A stretch of DNA of 64,000 nucleotides, taken from NCBI GenBank assembly GCA_037349105.1, contig JAYJMM010000041.1:7872501-7936500 (forward strand), written 5' to 3'. The translations under genes were made by a program, and so were the position numbers. The notes under the pieces were generated by a model. That model saw only the letters and a program-made list of their open reading frames with translations. It made no database searches and was not told the DNA's origin. The stretch is from Limnomonas spitsbergensis. Taxonomy: Eukaryota > Chlorophyta > Chlorophyceae > Chlamydomonadales. Position 1 is the first letter of the stretch, and every line of letters starts with the position of its first letter. This document shows, piece by piece, positions 12,201 through 45,237 of this stretch.

Positions 12201-15200
12201 CTCCCATGCCACCGTTGCATCCTGTCTCTGGTGCTAACCCTTCCCCTCTCATGCCAAAGCCTTGACGTCGTTACCCCCTACATCTACCGTGCCCCCTGAT
12301 GACTATTCCCCTCTGCCTCATCCCTGATCCCGACCCTGTGCTCGCCTGCGGTTTCTGTCCGAGACAGAGCCGTCCGAATCGATGAACGCGTCATCGGTGA
12401 CATCATTGGAGTCCTTGATGACAGCACGGGCCAGGCCAAACAGGCCAGCCCTGGCAGGCCCCATGAGGTATACAGCCACCTGAATTGAGATCAGGGCAAG
12501 GCAGAAAATAAATAAATAAACTAACCACCCTGAGGCCACACAGGCAAGGTAGGGTGAGCATAAAGCCTGTAGGGGCCAACAGGAGGGGAGGGAAGATCTT
12601 ACACAACTAGTAAGAGCAGGCAGAAACTGGGGTCTGGCAGGGCCAGGGGGATGGCTTTGGGCTTCCTTGCTTGCTGGCTGGGGGCTGGAGGCAGGCTGAG
12701 GGTTGAAGGCTGGGGGGTGGAGTTAAGGGTCGGAGGCTGGCTTAGGGCTGGAGGCTGGGGGTTGGAGCTGGGGGTTGGCGGCTGGCTGGCGCTTGAGGGT
12801 GGCTGGGGCATGGTTCTCTATCGCCACCCCTCATTGCTTGCATGCGATTTCAGTTCCCGTCTTTTGGCGACCTCTAGCCATTTTTCAGATCCTGTTTTGA
12901 TCGAAAAATCTCGATTATCTGGGGACTCTCCATTCGTCCACCCGTTTTTCTCTGGTGCCTGGCGCCTGTAACTGTCTTAAAAACCATGCAGCCCCCCCTC
13001 CCCATTCCCCCGGCGGAATTACACCTCCTACGAAGAGGAATCTTTCCCTAAGAGCCTGCCCCCTAAGAGCCTGCCCCCTATGGTCGGATTCTCCAAGTAT
13101 CCCCTAGTGCCGTAAAGAGGAAGATCCCGCCCGAAGACCCGTCCTAAGAGCCTGTCTCCTAGGATCGGGTTCTCTAGGATCGGATTCTCCAGTGCCGTAA
13201 AAAGGAAGGAGTGCATGGAAAGATACCAGTACTTTAAATGTGCCCAGCAGCAGTGGTAAAACAAATGCTGGGAGAATACTGACTGCTGGCAAAAGCATGG
13301 GAGTAGAGGAAAAGTCTTCCAAGTGCAGGTTCTGGAACTGCAGTCTACCAAGAACGGAATGGTCAAGTCCCTGCTCTGTGCTTAGGGTCGCTGCACAGTC
13401 GCACCCCCACATTGGTGTGCTTCAGGTGTCATGGAAGAACCTCAATCCACTGACCTTTCATGAGCCAGCACGCACGCCCTTCCCCACCTAAAGATTCATG
13501 CCCAGGTGCACCCCTCCCCACTCACAACCACACTTACGTTTGGAGCTTGCATGGTTCAGGTTGAAACACAAGCACACAGGATGCACACACATGCACACAA
13601 CCACACCGCCACTGAACCACACCACCACTGAACCACACCACCACTGAACCACACAACCACACTTACGTTTGGTAGGTTGCCTGTTTCACGTTGAAACACA
13701 AGCACGCACAGGATGCACACACACACGGACAGACATGTCTGACCTGATTATGCGCAAAGGGCTCATCTTTCCCCTCCATGTGCGAGTACAGGTACTCATA
13801 CAGATGATCGCCACTGGTATTCGTTTCATAGTCCCAGGGGGCGGCCTGGGAGCGTTTCAACCACAGGGAAATGGCAAAGGCCCCGGTCCTCCCATATGGA
13901 ATGGGCGGGATCTCAACCAAGCTGGCTGCAAGGGGGGGGGGGAGGAGCATGAATGGGTAAGGGGGGGCTGGAAGGAGCACATACGAGGATAAGGAGGAGT
14001 GGAATGCTGGCATGTGAGGGTAAGGAGGAGTGGAATGCTGGCATGTGGGGATAAGGAGGAGTGGAATGCTGGCACGTGAGGGTAAGGAGGAGTGGAATGC
14101 TGGCATGTGGGGATAAGGAGGAGTGGAATGCTGGCATGTGGGGATAAGGAGGAGTGGAATGCTGGCACGTGAGGGTAAGGAGGTTAGGAATGTGGGCATG
14201 TGCGGCCGAGGAGGGCTGGAAGGTGAGGTCCAAGCCAGGGTAGGCACAATCCCAGTCCGCAGTCTGAGGTATCGGAGTCTAAATGAGCAAAATTTGCCGG
14301 CAAGCTTGGAACCTCCCCACTCGCAGGCCTTCGAAGACCTGGCTGGGTGGAGGATCGAAAGACATCCATTTTCGTGTAAGTAGGGCGTTAAGGTACATGG
14401 CATTTTGGCACTTGCAGCGTATGGCGCAACGGGCGCCCTCTCCCTGAATCCCTCCTCCTTTGCCACCTGCTCAACCTCGGGCCCGGGCATGGCTCCTCTT
14501 CCTCCATCTGCAGACCTCCATCCAACTGCATCCCCCTCCTCCTCTACCCCCCCCCCCCCCCCCCACCACCTCCTCTTGTAACCCTCCCCATTCACCAGCA
14601 AAACTACCTCCCCTTCCTCCCCCTTCCTTTGACGGGTCAACCCCCCAACTTGTTTTGCTTGCATGGCTCGGCTAAATCAAGCTTTGCCTCCTGGTCCCAT
14701 AGCCATGCCGGCTGGGTTAAGAATTGGCTGTAATTGGTTATGGCTAATCCTTGACCGGGGGGGGGGGGGGGGCAGCATCCTCCCTCCGCAGCCGCCCGCT
14801 CCTCCCCACCCCCCTGGATTCCCCCGCCTTCACCTCCATCTCACCTCCTCAACCCGCTCCTCCCCATCCCCATCGACCCCCCCTCCTCCACCTCCATCTC
14901 ACCTCCTCCACCTGCTCCTCCCCATCCCCCTGGATCCCCCCGCCTTCACCCCCATCTCACCTTGTCACCCGCTCCTCCCCATCCCCCTGGATCCCCCCGC
15001 CTCCACCTCCATCTCACCTTCTCCACCTGCTACTTCCCCATCCCCCTGGGTCCAACCGCCTCCACCTCCATCTCACCTCCTCCACCTGCTCCTCCCCACC
15101 CCCCTGGATCCCCCCGCCTCCACCTCCATCTCACCTCCTCCACATGCTCCTCCCCCATCCCCCTGGGTCCAACCACCTCCACCTCCATCACACCCTCTCC

Positions 15201-17979
15201 ACCTGCTCCTCCCCATCCCCCTGGGTCCAACCGCCTCCGCCTCCATCACACCTCCTCCACCTGCTCCTCCCCATCCCCCTGGGTCCAACCGCCTCCACCT
15301 CCATCACACCTCCTCAACCAACTCACCTCCATTGCACACCAAAGCGCTCCCGAATCTCTCATCCGTCTCCCACGTTAAGGCACTCGTCCCAGCTGTATCA
15401 GCCACACTGCTAACTCCACTGGCTGCCCCCGTGCGCGCCGCCCAGGGCCAAGAGGCCAGGGAGCCGTTGGTTAGAGGGAAGTAGAAGAGGGTCTTGCCGG
15501 TGAGCTCATCTTGGGGATACAGATTGCCCCCCACAGGATCTTCAAAGCACTCCCCTGCACGGTGCACACAAGGGTTAAAAGATGCACCAAAAAGGGAATG
15601 TTAGGTATAGGAGGCGTTGGTGAGCGAGAAGTAGAAGAGAGTCTTGCCGGTGAGCTCCTACCAGGATCTTCAAGGCTCTCCCCTGTGCGGCACATGAGGG
15701 TTGGAAAGTGCACCAAAAGTAAAACGTCATGTCAAGGAGCCACGCATGGGGGCAGGGTGGAAGAGAGTCGTGCAGCTTGTCGCATACTGGGAGTACAGGT
15801 TATTAGGTTGATCTAACTAGTGAGCCTGCTTAAATTTAACCGGGGACATATTTTGAATCAAACGCACCGCATTACACATCAATTAATCCGACAATATTCC
15901 GGGCCCAATTTCTTTTAACTCAATCTCAACTGGACCAACAGATCGATTGCCGATACTGATTACAAAAACACGTGATTCTGGCCAGGGGAAGGTCGGGTGA
16001 GTCAGATGAATGCATGAACAGGCACTGAGGCAGCTTCAGTCAGGTGACAGCTGACCATGCGTTTGAGCTTTGGCCTTCAGGAGCGGGCCTGACATCGCTT
16101 GCTCTGGTCATAAATGCCAGGAAATGTTTTAGTGGTTAATGGTTATGAGTCGTAACCAAATTAGTGACCAAACAATTAATTCGGCGAAGCCGAGCTTCAG
16201 TAGCGCGGAACGAAAATCAACGAAATCAATTAGGATCGGGGATATTTTGGCGCTTGCGGCGGGCTCTCCACTAACAACTCCGTCAAAACTCGATGCTTCT
16301 GGTAACCAACAAGAATTCCGAAAGCTACTCAAAACATCCCTGATAACTGCATGACCAACATCGGCGGACTGTAGTAAAAATGAGCATTCCAATCATAATT
16401 ATAGGGTTCTTCATCTACAATTCACTTACCTTAACCTGAACCCGAAACCCTGAGTCCCTACAGCTCTGTACCCAAAGGGATCTCGTGCAGCAAGCCCCAA
16501 TGCTAGGACCATCGACCGAGCGTCGATCAAAGTTTGATCCTGCTCAGCACAGTGGTGGTCGCCCGGAAGCATCTCCAAAGTGGACAGAGCTGACATTCCC
16601 AATCATCCGACCAATCAACCCAGGGTTGGCCAACCAGCAGCACCCCACAGGTGGTCTCCTGTGCAGAAACACTGGATCCCTGTGCACCAGCACTGGAGGC
16701 AAGACTGCTGCACGTAGCACTGTCCAGCATATCTCATATCTCGCCCTTATTGAGGTCTTCGGGCGGGGCCACCTAGCTAGTCTTGTTGGATACTTGGAGC
16801 ATGGGATAGGGTGCTCTCCAACTTCCGATCAGGCTACTTGCGGTGTTAAAATATTGGTACAAGCTGCACTGCAAATGAGATATCTTGTACAAGATGTCCC
16901 AGTGGCAGTACAGCTCTTACAAATTTCCTAACATGCAGGACTAGTGTGTGTAGCACCCTGTCCCACTGCCCTCAAACCTCTCCTTCATTAGAGTTCCTGT
17001 GCAGGGCCACACAGCTGGTGCCGTTGGAGCATGCAACAGGGTGCTTCCCATCCAGCCACATACAAAACTGCTGCGCGTAGCACCTCGTCCCACAGCTCTC
17101 ATTCCTCACCTTGATCGAGGTTACCAGGCAGAGCCACACAGCTGGTGCCGCTGGGGCATGCAGCAGGGTGCTTCCCATCCTGCCACTTGCAGGACAGAGC
17201 GTCGCCATTGGTTGAGCCGAGGCTACTGCTGCCACTGCTGCCGCCGCTTTCATTATTGCTGGTTTGGTTCCTGCTGCCGCCTGCTAGAGAGGAGAGATCC
17301 TGGGTGAGAGTCCGCCGCTCAGTTTGGACTTCCAAGCTGCTGCTACTGCTGCGGTATCTGAAAGATCCGGATGGATCCAATTGTGTGGGACCAGGAAGAG
17401 AGGCCTTCGGGGCATTAGAACTGGCTCTGGCCAGGTCAGCGTCGCCCATGGGGGTGAAGGCTGTGGCTCGAGGTGCCGACCAGGGTTCCTGCGAGTTGCA
17501 AAGTCATGAGTTTTGAGTTGGAAACTTTTTTGAGAGATGGCGATGGCCATACAGCATGCACTTGAATAACTTTGGAGTTTATAATTCGGGGATGGCAAAC
17601 AATACTGAAGGTCCCCGTCCAGCTGGCCTGACCGGCCATTTTTTTATGCTGGGCAGGAACGGGGGGTCGTCCGGACCAAAGCCAGGGCTGCAGCACCGAC
17701 AGGACCTCGTTGCCTCACCTGATTTTGCTGCACTCCTGGATCTTGACGAGTAGAGCCCTGCAGCAGATTCGTGCCTGAGGCAGTATCAAAGCCGCTGCTG
17801 CTCGCGCCAATTTTGAAGCCTGGGGTTGTCGGATAAAGTCCCCCTCGATCGCCGAACATTTTTTGCGGTGCGTCATCGTTTTGCTGGGGCTGTTTGGGCG
17901 TAATCGTCTTGCTGCTACTACTACTGTAAGCTGCAGCCGGCGTGCCCACCAATGCAAAGGCTAGCAGCCAGAATCTCAT
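92..17979 (-). CDS. Secreted multi-LamG protein with FN2-like segment (3' end beyond window)
   Basis: Unnamed gene built from 14 to 15 exons: 17719-17979, 17110-17488, 15327-15554, 13744-13925, 12346-12479, 11333-11487, 9807-10055, probably one near 8725-8905, 6164-6314, 5013-5204, 4520-4667, 3234-3406, 2734-2868, 2147-2210, 1256-1356 and perhaps 92-226. I checked the phases: they join without a stop from the start codon to 9807 and again from 6314 to the left edge; the link across 6314-9807 is unresolved. Exon 1 begins MRFWLLAFALVGTPAAAYS, a typical signal peptide. A Ser-rich linker and a Cys-rich motif (DGKHPAACPSGTSCVALPGN) follow, then two LamG/concanavalin-like units and an FN2-like segment. 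LamG folds bind glycans or protein ligands outside the cell, so a surface or secreted adhesive or lectin-like role is inferred. The acceptor-donor calls are mine; the exact ligand is unknown. Confidence 0.75.
1256..2210 (-). other. FN2-like (kringle-related) exons
   Basis: Exon 2147-2210 reads VAALFLEYQRQAITFPMGRG and joins in phase 1 to exon 1256-1356, which reads NRTTVDGQRCAFPVSYGGRL followed by LYDCMYLDSTLQ. The C-A-F-P-V-x-Y-x-G...Y-D-C core is the fibronectin type II signature. A further exon near 92-226 reads CPVEGSGAWAACA in the right phase and would supply the last two cysteines. FN2 modules bind collagen-like or glycan ligands in animals; the alga's ligand is unknown. The phases are consistent all the way from exon 2734-2868. 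Confidence 0.55.
1385..1735. repeat. Purine-rich degenerate tandem repeat in intron
   Basis: Loosely repeated units of about 50 bases are built on GGGCAGGGGCAGGGAATCAG and GGGAAACA. The repeat keeps long frames open on both strands without any protein similarity. It lies in an intron of the LamG gene. Confidence 0.7.
3100..3172. repeat. 9-bp microsatellite-like repeat (CCCCCATGG)n
   Basis: About eight perfect copies of a 9-base unit containing GGCCCCCAT lie in the LamG intron next to exon 3234-3406. On the minus strand they read as repeated Met-Gly-Ala. Confidence 0.9.
3440..3545 (-). pseudogene. Decayed tandem copy of LamG exon 3234-3406
   Basis: The stretch repeats the upstream half of the real exon at 3315-3420, including the GAGCATGTGC core and the acceptor region ending CAGTGTGG. 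It carries substitutions and an in-frame stop (TAG on the plus strand copy). It lies just upstream of the real acceptor. Confidence 0.7.
5222..5410 (-). pseudogene. Two or three decayed copies of the 5' part of LamG exon 5013-5204
   Basis: The motif GCCGTTGGC(G/A)CTGG recurs at about 5250, 5315 and 5385 and matches GCCATTGTTGCCGGCCTGG at the real exon edge. The copies have drifted and the acceptor is altered. Confidence 0.55.
5790..5945 (+). mobile_element. SINE-like dispersed element, copy 1
   Basis: It ends with the family tail GTAGCTGACATGTAGCTGAG followed by ACACAAAAATAAACACTGG, and contains a GCCGCGGC palindrome near its start. It belongs to the variant form shared with the copies near 40470, 61640 and 63536. 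Confidence 0.6.
6344..6860. repeat. 21-bp minisatellite
   Basis: About 24 copies of a 21-base unit (AGGAGGCAAGGAGGGACAAG plus T) occur, some with a 6-base GGCTGA insertion. Because the unit is a multiple of three, all minus frames stay open and give spurious ORFs of Ser-Leu-Leu-Ala-Ser-Tyr-Leu heptads. Confidence 0.95.
7612..8300. repeat. Tandem ~150-bp repeats, one copy interrupted by a MITE
   Basis: Three to four degenerate copies start near 7612, 7737, 7889 and 8240. The best-preserved part, from ATTTCACACTCACGGGAAGT to TTGTCAGCAG, is nearly identical at 7815-7890 and 8170-8246. The third copy is split by the element at 7971-8162. Confidence 0.75.
7971..8162. mobile_element. MITE-like element with TIRs, copy A
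   Basis: The 192-bp element begins CCATAGATTTGATTTGCC and its other end, reverse-complemented, begins CTGTAGATTGGCTTTACC. Both ends then continue TTCCCTCG. It is flanked by TA on each side. The paralogous copy of the host repeat near 7812 lacks the insert, which supports a TA target-site duplication. No coding capacity is visible. Confidence 0.75.
8725..8905 (-). other. Possible additional exon of the LamG gene
   Basis: An open minus-strand stretch reads SLDLQEEDGLVFCGQGLVG and ends at a plausible AG|GTGGTA donor. Its place in the gene fits the missing first strand of LamG unit 2. However, the phase does not join to the 6314 exon, so either the boundaries are wrong or another exon intervenes. 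Confidence 0.35.
9203..9720. repeat. Degenerate tandem repeat around TTGGATCC
   Basis: Repeats of roughly 30 to 35 bases are built on CTTGGATCCAGTGACTCGTC and CTTGGATCCTTAACC, decaying at both ends. They lie in a LamG-gene intron. Confidence 0.8.
9759..9777. repeat. Poly-C run
   Basis: An uninterrupted run of about 18 cytosines sits about 30 bases outside the donor of exon 9807-10055. Its length is probably unreliable in the assembly. Confidence 0.9.
11488..11990. repeat. G-rich minisatellite (GGGGCA and GGGGGCTGGCGGCAGGGG)
   Basis: The stretch opens with a (GGGGCA)n tract and continues as degenerate units of roughly 60 to 70 bases containing GCTGGCGGCAGGGG and several runs of four or more G on the plus strand. 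It starts exactly at the acceptor of exon 11333-11487, so on the transcribed minus strand it supplies a C-rich polypyrimidine tract. Confidence 0.85.
12655..12800. repeat. GGCTGGGGG-type degenerate repeat
   Basis: Short units of GAGGCTGG(G)GGTTGGAG are repeated imperfectly inside a LamG-gene intron. Confidence 0.7.
13982..14205. repeat. 31-bp minisatellite
   Basis: Seven copies of a 31-base unit centred on TAAGGAGGAGTGGAATGCTG occur, alternating GGCATGTG and GGCACGTG variants. They lie just upstream of LamG exon 13744-13925 in the direction of transcription. Confidence 0.9.
14789..15320. repeat. ~58-bp pyrimidine-rich minisatellite
   Basis: About nine copies of a unit containing CTCCTCCCCATCCCCCTGG and CCTCCACCTCCATC(T/A)CACC occur. 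It generates long proline-rich ORFs on the plus strand that have no start context or homology. Confidence 0.9.
15600..15800 (-). pseudogene. Decayed copies of LamG exon 15327-15554 edge
   Basis: The block GTAGAAGAG(A/G)GTCTTGCCGG followed by TGAGCTC of the real exon reappears at 15630-15660 with the acceptor region CTCCCCTGTGCGGCAC at 15678. A worse third copy is near 15755-15800. All lie upstream of the real acceptor in the direction of transcription. Confidence 0.7.
16740..17095 (-). pseudogene. Two dead tandem copies of the Cys-motif exon
   Basis: Copy 2 (about 16985-17090) still reads WLDGKHPVACSNGTSCVAL, but the donor GTGAGG of the live exon has become GAGAGG. Copy 3 (about 16740-16855) is frame-broken, and its donor region has become GGGCGAG. 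The live exon ends in phase 1 and joins directly to exon 15554, so the copies appear to be skipped. Confidence 0.65.
17110..17979 (-). other. N-terminal exons: signal peptide, Ser-rich linker, Cys motif
   Basis: Exon 1 (17719-17979, 87 codons) starts at the ATG at 17977-17979 and ends at an AG|GTGAGG donor. Exon 2 (17110-17488) opens in phase 0 after a CGCAG acceptor and ends in phase 1, which joins exactly to the exon at 15554. Residues 1 to about 19 form a hydrophobic signal peptide with a small-residue cleavage region. The linker is rich in Ser, Gln, Pro and Asn. The segment beginning SCKWQDGKHPAAC has regularly spaced cysteines, and another follows directly after the junction in the next exon (GECFEDP). 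I do not recognise the Cys motif as a named domain. Confidence 0.75.
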
Positions 17980-18273
17980 TCTGAAAGGTGCACTCCAGCG
18001 GCCGGCGACGATGCAAAAAATCTTGCCTGTTATCTATCTGTTGCGGGGCATTATATTGAGTATTGGTCAACAAACATTATTGACGGAAATCGCGGCTTGT
18101 TTGCGAGGTTCACACACCCACTCGACGTTAGCGACAACCCGTCACGCACGAACGTCGCACAGTGGGTAGCGGCTGCAAGCGGTGTCATCCCTGTCAGATG
18201 TTTGATTGAAAAGTGGGGGGGTGCGATACCCGGCATCCACACGAATTTGTGTGTGCTTGCAATCTAGTTTAAA

Positions 18274-18484
18274 ATGAACGAGGCTGCTCGGTGCGGTAGT
18301 CGTTCGGACCGCCATCTATCGGGCCACCCGGCGACCAAGTTCCAGCCAGTCCAAATTTCTCTGTCGATATGGCCAACACGTGAATTAACATACTGGAAAC
18401 CCACAGCTCTCAGCCCCTCACTGCTGTATGATGCAGCAGAGGACACTCTGCGTTGCCTCTACAACGATGCCGGAGTGAACCTGG
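18274..18484 (+). CDS. Weak candidate first exon, unknown protein
   Basis: An ATG opens a 70-codon frame that includes YDAAEDTLRCLYNDAGVNL and ends at a consensus GG|GTGAGT donor. I found no second exon that clearly continues it and recognise no domain. It may be chance. Confidence 0.2.
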
Positions 18485-18965
18485 GTGAGTGCAAGATTTG
18501 GGCTGCTGCATCCGAACTCACTTGTTCCAGTTATTACCAAGATCCTGGTGGGCAGGCTCCCAGGACGGCGCCATGGACTTTCACCATTGATACCAAGTCA
18601 GGCATGAGCAGTATGCTATAGTTTTTGAGGAAATTGTGTAGGTTCATGAATCATGATTGAGGGCTGAAGATTTGAGCGGGTCTGATGTATGGGAGTCATA
18701 GCCAAGCTCTAGATCCGGTAGATTGAAACACGCAAACACCAGTGTTAAGGCCCAGGAGTCCCAGCTTATTTTGCGCGATAATAATTGGGGTTTCTTGGGC
18801 CAACAGCATTATACTACCAGTGTGTACTTGGACTTTTCTTCACTGTTGGCAGGTCCCAACACCTTGATCCTTGGCATGTCTTGAGGCGACCTTCTGAGTG
18901 GAGGGGTGTATCAGCGTAGTGACTTCCAGTCCTAAGCCGCGACACCACCCATGTGTGTCATGGCA

Positions 18966-19030
18966 TGTCAATGACGTTACACCTCTGGGCCCTGCTCAAA
19001 AGGCTGGGCCGCATGGGTGCCCAACAGTGA
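18966..19030 (-). repeat. Dispersed ~50-bp repeat, copy 1
   Basis: The core, read on the minus strand as CATGCGGCCCAGCCTTTTGA followed by GCAGGGCCCAGAGGTGTAAC, matches copies near 19333, 43078 and 58946. Function unknown. Confidence 0.6.
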
Positions 19031-19332
19031 AGTTGGGAGAAGGACCTAAATGGTAAGAGCTGGGAAAAAAGAAAGAGGGTAACACGAAGGAAAAGGGAAA
19101 TATCCCTTCCCCCCAAGAAAATTAAGGCAGTGCGAACGTTTGTCGTCGATGTCAAGTCCTTAACAAACGAAAATTAAAGAGTTAGATAGCAAGAAAGGAA
19201 CAAAAAGGGGAAAGGCCCCCCCCAAAGGAAAATAAATCCAATTCCCCAGCTCCTTCAGAAACAGCCCTCATCCATGTCAACCACAGCCTCCATAAAATTC
19301 AAAGCCACCCATCCATGCCCCGGTCCAACTGG

Positions 19333-19392
19333 TCAATGACGTCGTTACACCTCTGGGCCATGCACAAAGGATCGGCCGCGCGGGCGCCTATT
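19333..19392 (-). repeat. Dispersed ~50-bp repeat, copy 2
   Basis: The copy shares ACGTCGTTACACCTCTGGGC followed by C and an (A)AAGG..GGCCGC block with copy 1 in the same orientation, about 370 bases away. The flanks (GGGAGAA..., AAAGAGGG...AACAC) are also similar, so the two are probably a local duplication. Confidence 0.6.
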
Positions 19393-20651
19393 TGTTCAGA
19401 TGGGAGAAAATAAAAACTAAAAGGAAGAGGGAACACAAAATGAAGGCACAAAAGGAGAGGTCGGGAAGGCAAACAAGTCCGACGGCATCTGAGCTCCTCT
19501 AGCAACACCGGTCCAACTGGTGAAAGTCCGTAGCGTCCTCCGGGGGGCTGCCCAACCCCTCCCCCTAACTTTCCCCTTGAAGCTCAGGCATTGGAGGCGC
19601 ATTCCCCACATGCTCGCCATCTCCCTAGCAGCGCTGGCAGCAGTGTGTTGACTGCAGTACTGCACCATTCTCTGGTGTCAGCCGTGCTTACCTCACCGAG
19701 CTGCAGCTGTTGTGCGCACACAAGCACACAGTATCTCGCCCCTTGAGTACCGCATGCCATGTGCAGGCAGCCCATAAATGCGTTCATGTGAAGCAGTAGC
19801 ACCCACCAAATGGGCAGATCATGGCAACTTTTGCCAGCTCATCGGCAGCCATTGCATGTGCATTAGCTGCCTACGCCCATGTGCAGCTTTGCCAGCTGGT
19901 CAGCAAATGGAGGCAACCATGAAGGCGCCATAATGGAGGTTATCAGTCTGTCATGGGAACTGACAAGCATGCTGCCCATGTGTCTCGTGGTGGACAGGTG
20001 TACAGCAGGCCTTGATTGTTTTGGATGCGCTGAAACTTATTATTCTAGGTTGTGGTCGAATTGCGTTCCTAGGTGGTTGCAGGCATACCCTACAGCGCAG
20101 GGGCTGTGTGAGGGATCCCAAACGAGCAGCCTGGGAGCGACTGCACCGTTCTGCAGCCTAGTCACGTCACGGCCTAGTCATGGCTTTCGATTTATTTTGC
20201 ATACGGTAAACTTGCACGGCGTGGGCTGATTCAGGCGAGTGGAACTCCAAGTAAATGCTTCGCTTGATAGTCCGCTGGCGAGTTTATAACCATGCGTCTG
20301 GGTATGAAGCTGCTCATGCAAGCGTATGTGCGCTGCGGCACGATGCGGCATCTGCCTATTCTCACGTCTATGCTCAGCTACTTCTTCAGCTACTCGCCGT
20401 ATGAAGCAGCTATTTCTCCGCTATTTTCGTTTCGGCTATCCCTCTATTCCCGATGGCCTTCCTTGTCGTCTAATCCAAAGGATTCCTCGAAACACGGCAG
20501 CCTTTATCATGTTATTTCCAAGAATAATGCAGACGCTATTGGGTCGATAGTTAAAAGTGTTAACCGTCGCTTCGCCGCTCGCCTGACATCCGTTCGATGC
20601 TGAAGCGACCGGCGCCTATCGCCAAAATGCAAGTTCTTCGGAGATGTCTTC

Positions 20652-43716
<23,065 letters not shown>

Positions 43717-45237
43717 TCCTTGGAGGGTACCTGGAATGGTATGTTTCAGCGGTAGGACGCTTTTACCCGAATGCCCCTGCCATGCCTTATGTTTAACTTT
43801 TCAAGCTTGTGTTGAAATTGAATTGAAGTGTGTTGCAAGCTGACCAAGTTGGACAGTTGCAGTTGCAGTTGGTATCGACCATGCAGGCAAGGGGGGGGGG
43901 CAGAAAACAAAATTAGGGACCCCATCCCCCCTAATTCTCCAAAAGTCATCCGTTTTACATGGACGTTGCACCTAAGGACTTTGGGGAGGGTATCTCGGCT
44001 TCAAGAAAAAAAACAAACGTTTCTTTTAGGGGCTTGACCCCCCCCCCTCCTAGTTTGACATGCGTTGACCGGGTACTTAACGTTGACCGTTGACCATGCG
44101 TAGGGGGTCGTTGGGAAGCCCTTACCCTACCCTATGTAGTGAGATCTTCATATCATGCAGTTTTCTCGGGACTGAGATGTTTTTGCAAAATAAGCTTTTG
44201 TGAAATCTACGAAATCCTCATTGTTTGGGTCTCTGTACCTCAGTCACCGTTGGGCCAAAAGGCATTTTAAGACCAGATATGGAAAGCTCTCGTCAAGCTC
44301 TACTTTTCGCGGATGGGGTGTTTTTCTTTGTTTTTTGCCCCCCCCTCGCATGCAGGTACAAGATTTTGTGATTAGCTTCGCTAATGGTCAGTATGGTACC
44401 TACCATGCAAAACGACATACGAATAAATCGCATCCTTCTTGATCTTTGACAGAAGCATGTCCTAACCAACCTACAGCTGTGCATGAGCAGGGAACGCTGA
44501 AATACGTTGGGTCCAGCCAGCTTTGGACCTGCGACTCTTATTTCAAAACTTACTAGCTGGCTCAGCTGGTAACCAATGAAACGGGAGGCAACTGGTGATG
44601 CCCTCAATGCCCACTGATGATATGACAGATATTTCTGCACTGCTTCTGAAGCTTCCATGGCATGCGCAACAATGCTTATATACCGAACCGGTAATGCCAT
44701 GGAAAGCAGAAAATATTTGACACCCCCTGCATTACACTGCCAGCCATAATAATTTTCAATCTATCACGGACTGGCATTCCTTTATGATGATTACCTGGAT
44801 TGCAGCTTAAGCATGGCATGAGCGGGGGCGGGTGTAGATTCCACAGACTTCAGGATCTGTCTTGGCGTCGTCAGCAGCATGATCATGGATGTCTAGCTTC
44901 TTCGCAGCGTATTCTTATGACATTTATGCAATGAGTGGAGGTAGAGAGCAACCCCACTGATTCAACGACACGACGTGTCAGAGAACGTAGTGCCGAAGTA
45001 GTGCCAACCCGACCCTGAGTTTGGTCTATGCCCATCCTGACCTGATCATATGTCCTTTAGATAATTTGTTTGTATTTCTATTACCGGGCTGGTCACCGGA
45101 TACTTTCTTATTCGCCGCTCTTCCAACGTTGGTATTCATGCACAGCTCATACGCAGCTCTTTCGGGAGGAAATTGAATTGCTGTATTGGGACGGATTCAA
45201 GGGTCCCCACGCCGTGGGGTCCGCGTGTAGATAAGAA
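43717..45237. other. Intergenic: ligA 3' side and B56 promoter region
   Basis: No gene is seen. The stretch is less GC-rich than the neighbouring exons and contains a G run near 43890 and a C run near 44037. No polyadenylation signal or promoter element is clear enough to call. Confidence 0.6.

Larger units (their letters stand above)
9807..15554 (-). other. LamG unit 1 (five exons)
   Basis: Exons 15327-15554, 13744-13925, 12346-12479, 11333-11487 and 9807-10055 together encode one LamG-like beta-sandwich. Recognisable strands in order are TLFYFPLTNGSLASW, TGAFAISLWLKRSQ, VAVYLMGPARAGLFGLARAV, SDGNWHHLVLSTWPRGMRGY followed by RMFVDGQLAA, and FAGSISNLMIFDLALTEDDV. The DGxWHH...VDG and G.ISNLMIFD signatures are the classic LamG_3/concanavalin hallmarks. 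The junction phases are 1, 0, 2 and 1. They close only if the 12346 exon uses a GC donor (AG|GCGAGC); a GT donor 11 bases further on would break the frame. Introns are long and hold tandem repeats. Confidence 0.75.
17980..20651. other. Intergenic region between LamG gene and ligA
   Basis: It holds the divergent promoters of both genes. I see no TATA box or other element I can name. It contains two inverted copies of a dispersed ~50-bp repeat (about 18966-19030 and 19333-19392) and a weak candidate exon at 18274-18484. An ORF at 20292-20603 has no recognisable similarity. Confidence 0.6.

Noticed and set aside
14663..15484. Proline-rich plus-strand ORFs
   Set aside because: Explained by the ~58-bp pyrimidine-rich minisatellite antisense to the LamG gene intron.
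16139..16354. 71-codon plus ORF inside the LamG gene intron
   Set aside because: Looks protein-like in composition but has no homology, start context or splice continuation.
20292..20603. 103-codon plus ORF just upstream of ligA
   Set aside because: No similarity and no start context. It lies where the ligA promoter and 5' UTR should be. It could be a small gene, but nothing supports it.
44500..44600. tRNA-like GGCTCAGCTGGTAAC word
   Set aside because: No matching T-arm or acceptor stem on either strand.
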